NCBI GenBank assembly: GCA_963777355.1
Contig: CAVZQK010000080.1
Location: 310,001-374,000, forward strand
Reading direction: 5' to 3'
Origin: DATJHM01 sp963777355
Lineage (GTDB): Bacteria > Chloroflexota > Ktedonobacteria > Ktedonobacterales > Ktedonobacteraceae
Length of the DNA stretch: 64,000 bases
The notes under the pieces were generated by a model. That model was not told where the DNA came from, made no database searches, and was given only the letters and a program-made list of their open reading frames with translations. Of this stretch, positions 62,851 to 64,000 are shown piece after piece. The translations under genes and the position numbers were made by a program. Each line of letters opens with the position of its first letter. The stretch's first letter is position 1.

Positions 62851-64000
62851 CTATGCTGGCACTTCCTCCATTTTTGGTCGCAGCCAGTGTCTATGCTGTG
62901 CAATGGCATGCACAAACTCGTTCGTAAAAGATCTTAAATCAGGTGTATTTGCCGTTGTAACGATTCCATACTCACTCACTACTCCGCCTGTTGTCCCAGA
63001 TTTTCCAGCATTCACTGACTCCGTTGGCAGATTAGCAAATGGCAGTAGCTGGATTCCTTCTCCGACTGCTCCGATTGTCTTGGCATGTTTATAGGCTTCA
63101 GCGACAAAGTGGCGCGCGTCTCCTTGTTTCAATAGCTGCGCAACGCTGGCTTTTCCTCCCGGAATGAAGACCGCGTCGTACATGATTGAAGCAGTTGTGG
63201 CCGCACTCTTATCTACTGGTATACTCTGATTCCCCGCTCCGAAGAGCGTACCAAAGCTTTTCGCAATTACATCAACCGTTGCCCCCTGTTCTATAAGCGC
63301 TGTCTTTACCGTTTGCAGCTCCGTTTCGTTTACTCCATCTGAGGCTAGAATTGCTACGCGACGACCTTTGATAGAATTCTTGACGCTATTTTCCAGGCTT
63401 AAAGCTGGTGAACGATCAACTGTACGCCGTTTCTTTGGCGGTAGAATCCCAGGACGCTCACCTGGCTCTGGTGGCTTGACGCCTATTCCTCCCGCAACAC
63501 GTACCGCAAAGTCATGGTCAACATACTCGAACAGGCCAACCATACGTTCGCGAATTGCCATTGTCTCTACTTTACCTAGCTCAAACTGCGCGGCAGCTAC
63601 CTGGTGAGCCTGCTCAGCCGGAGATAGGCTCTTCCAGAAGAGCGTCGCCTGACTGAAGTAGTCTCTAAAGCTCTCACTGCGAGCCGCAATTTTTCGCCCA
63701 TCAACTTTTTCTGCGTAGTGGATATAGGCACCCGCGGATTCGGGCGTCATCATAGGACAACCACCACTTAGCGAGTTTGGATGGTAGCTGGTTCGCGCTT
63801 GATTGATTGTTTGCCGCATGGAACCATCGCGCTGATTGTTGTGGACTGGCGCTAGCGTTCGATTAATCGGTATCTCGGCAAAGTTTGGTCCTCCTAGTCT
63901 GGTCAATTGTGTGTCAATATAGGAGAAGAGGCGGCCTTGTAATAGTGGATCATTGGTGAAGTCGATGCCGGGTACGACATGACCAGGATGAAATGCTACC
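62851..64000 (-). CDS. katE: Large-subunit catalase with DJ-1/PfpI-like tail (5' end outside window)
   Basis: Heme catalase (2 H2O2 to water and oxygen), HPII/clade 2 type. The frame is open through the right edge, so the N-terminal catalytic half lies outside. Visible: RLFSYIDTQLTRLGGPNFAE, where the Tyr is the proximal heme ligand region, then NNQRDGSMRQTI and YHPNSLSGGCP. The C-terminal domain (about the last 155 residues) begins GRRVAILASDGVNETELQTV, the flavodoxin-like DJ-1/PfpI-type domain found in large-subunit catalases. It ends at PKMEEVPA. Function is protection from peroxide in the cytoplasm. Confidence 0.93.
   Translation of the reverse strand, partial: VAFHPGHVVPGIDFTNDPLLQGRLFSYIDTQLTRLGGPNFAEIPINRTLAPVHNNQRDGSMRQTINQARTSYHPNSLSGGCPMMTPESAGAYIHYAEKVDGRKIAARSESFRDYFSQATLFWKSLSPAEQAHQVAAAQFELGKVETMAIRERMVGLFEYVDHDFAVRVAGGIGVKPPEPGERPGILPPKKRRTVDRSPALSLENSVKNSIKGRRVAILASDGVNETELQTVKTALIEQGATVDVIAKSFGTLFGAGNQSIPVDKSAATTASIMYDAVFIPGGKASVAQLLKQGDARHFVAEAYKHAKTIGAVGEGIQLLPFANLPTESVNAGKSGTTGGVVSEYGIVTTANTPDLRSFTNEFVHAIAQHRHWLRPKMEEVPA

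Overview
The window reads like a chromosome segment of a Chloroflexota bacterium, most likely class Ktedonobacteria. That call is an inference from gene style: GAF histidine kinases, a ComP-like kinase, an HTH/NB-ARC/TPR STAND protein, a Ser/Thr kinase with a multi-TM tail, FHA domains fused to an ABC exporter, and a GTPase/GAP1 conflict system, all at mid GC beside an ordinary tig-clpX-lon block. No rRNA or marker tree was available.

Layout. 0-9 kb: a GAF histidine kinase (cut by the left edge) with its receiver protein, a tandem ThyX-like protein, a PQQ-propeller lipoprotein, and a LuxR-type two-component pair. 9-15 kb: a MacB-like ABC ATPase/permease pair (permease frameshifted), an ABC exporter with two C-terminal FHA domains, and a TrkA-N protein. 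15-20 kb: an HTH + NB-ARC + TPR regulator split at a perfect A AAA AAG slippery site, a receiver protein, and two small genes.

20-33 kb is the most distinctive region. A Ser/Thr kinase with TM tail, a zinc-ribbon double-GTPase (DO-GTPase type), two tandem GAP1-like proteins and a third GAP1 fragment lie co-directionally. A membrane-anchored periplasmic-binding protein converges on them. This matches the predicted NTP-dependent biological conflict systems. The kinase and both GAP1 genes carry many single-base indels, so the locus is either decaying or affected by sequence error.

33.1-36.4 kb is a small AT-rich genomic island in the 3' end of tRNA-Phe. It is bounded by a 17-bp direct repeat. 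It holds a tyrosine-recombinase C-terminal remnant, a decayed NACHT/LRR-like gene, and an intact two-gene DUF488-type cargo module of unknown function, possibly defence.

36.5-50.5 kb: LysM-CHAP wall hydrolase, polyphosphate kinase (both frameshifted), an S53 sedolisin protease, tRNA-Leu and tRNA-Gly, then trigger factor-ClpX-Lon, a DUF4870 protein and small genes. 50.6-64 kb: a Baeyer-Villiger-type monooxygenase, a Gfo/Idh/MocA oxidoreductase divergent from a LacI regulator with palindromic operators at both promoters, a sugar ABC transporter (binding protein and two permeases), UxaC and UxaE of hexuronate catabolism, a second LacI regulator, and a large-subunit catalase running off the right edge.

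Several frameshifts, including one in the core gene ppk, sit in short homopolymers. Each split gene should therefore be re-checked against raw reads before being called a pseudogene.
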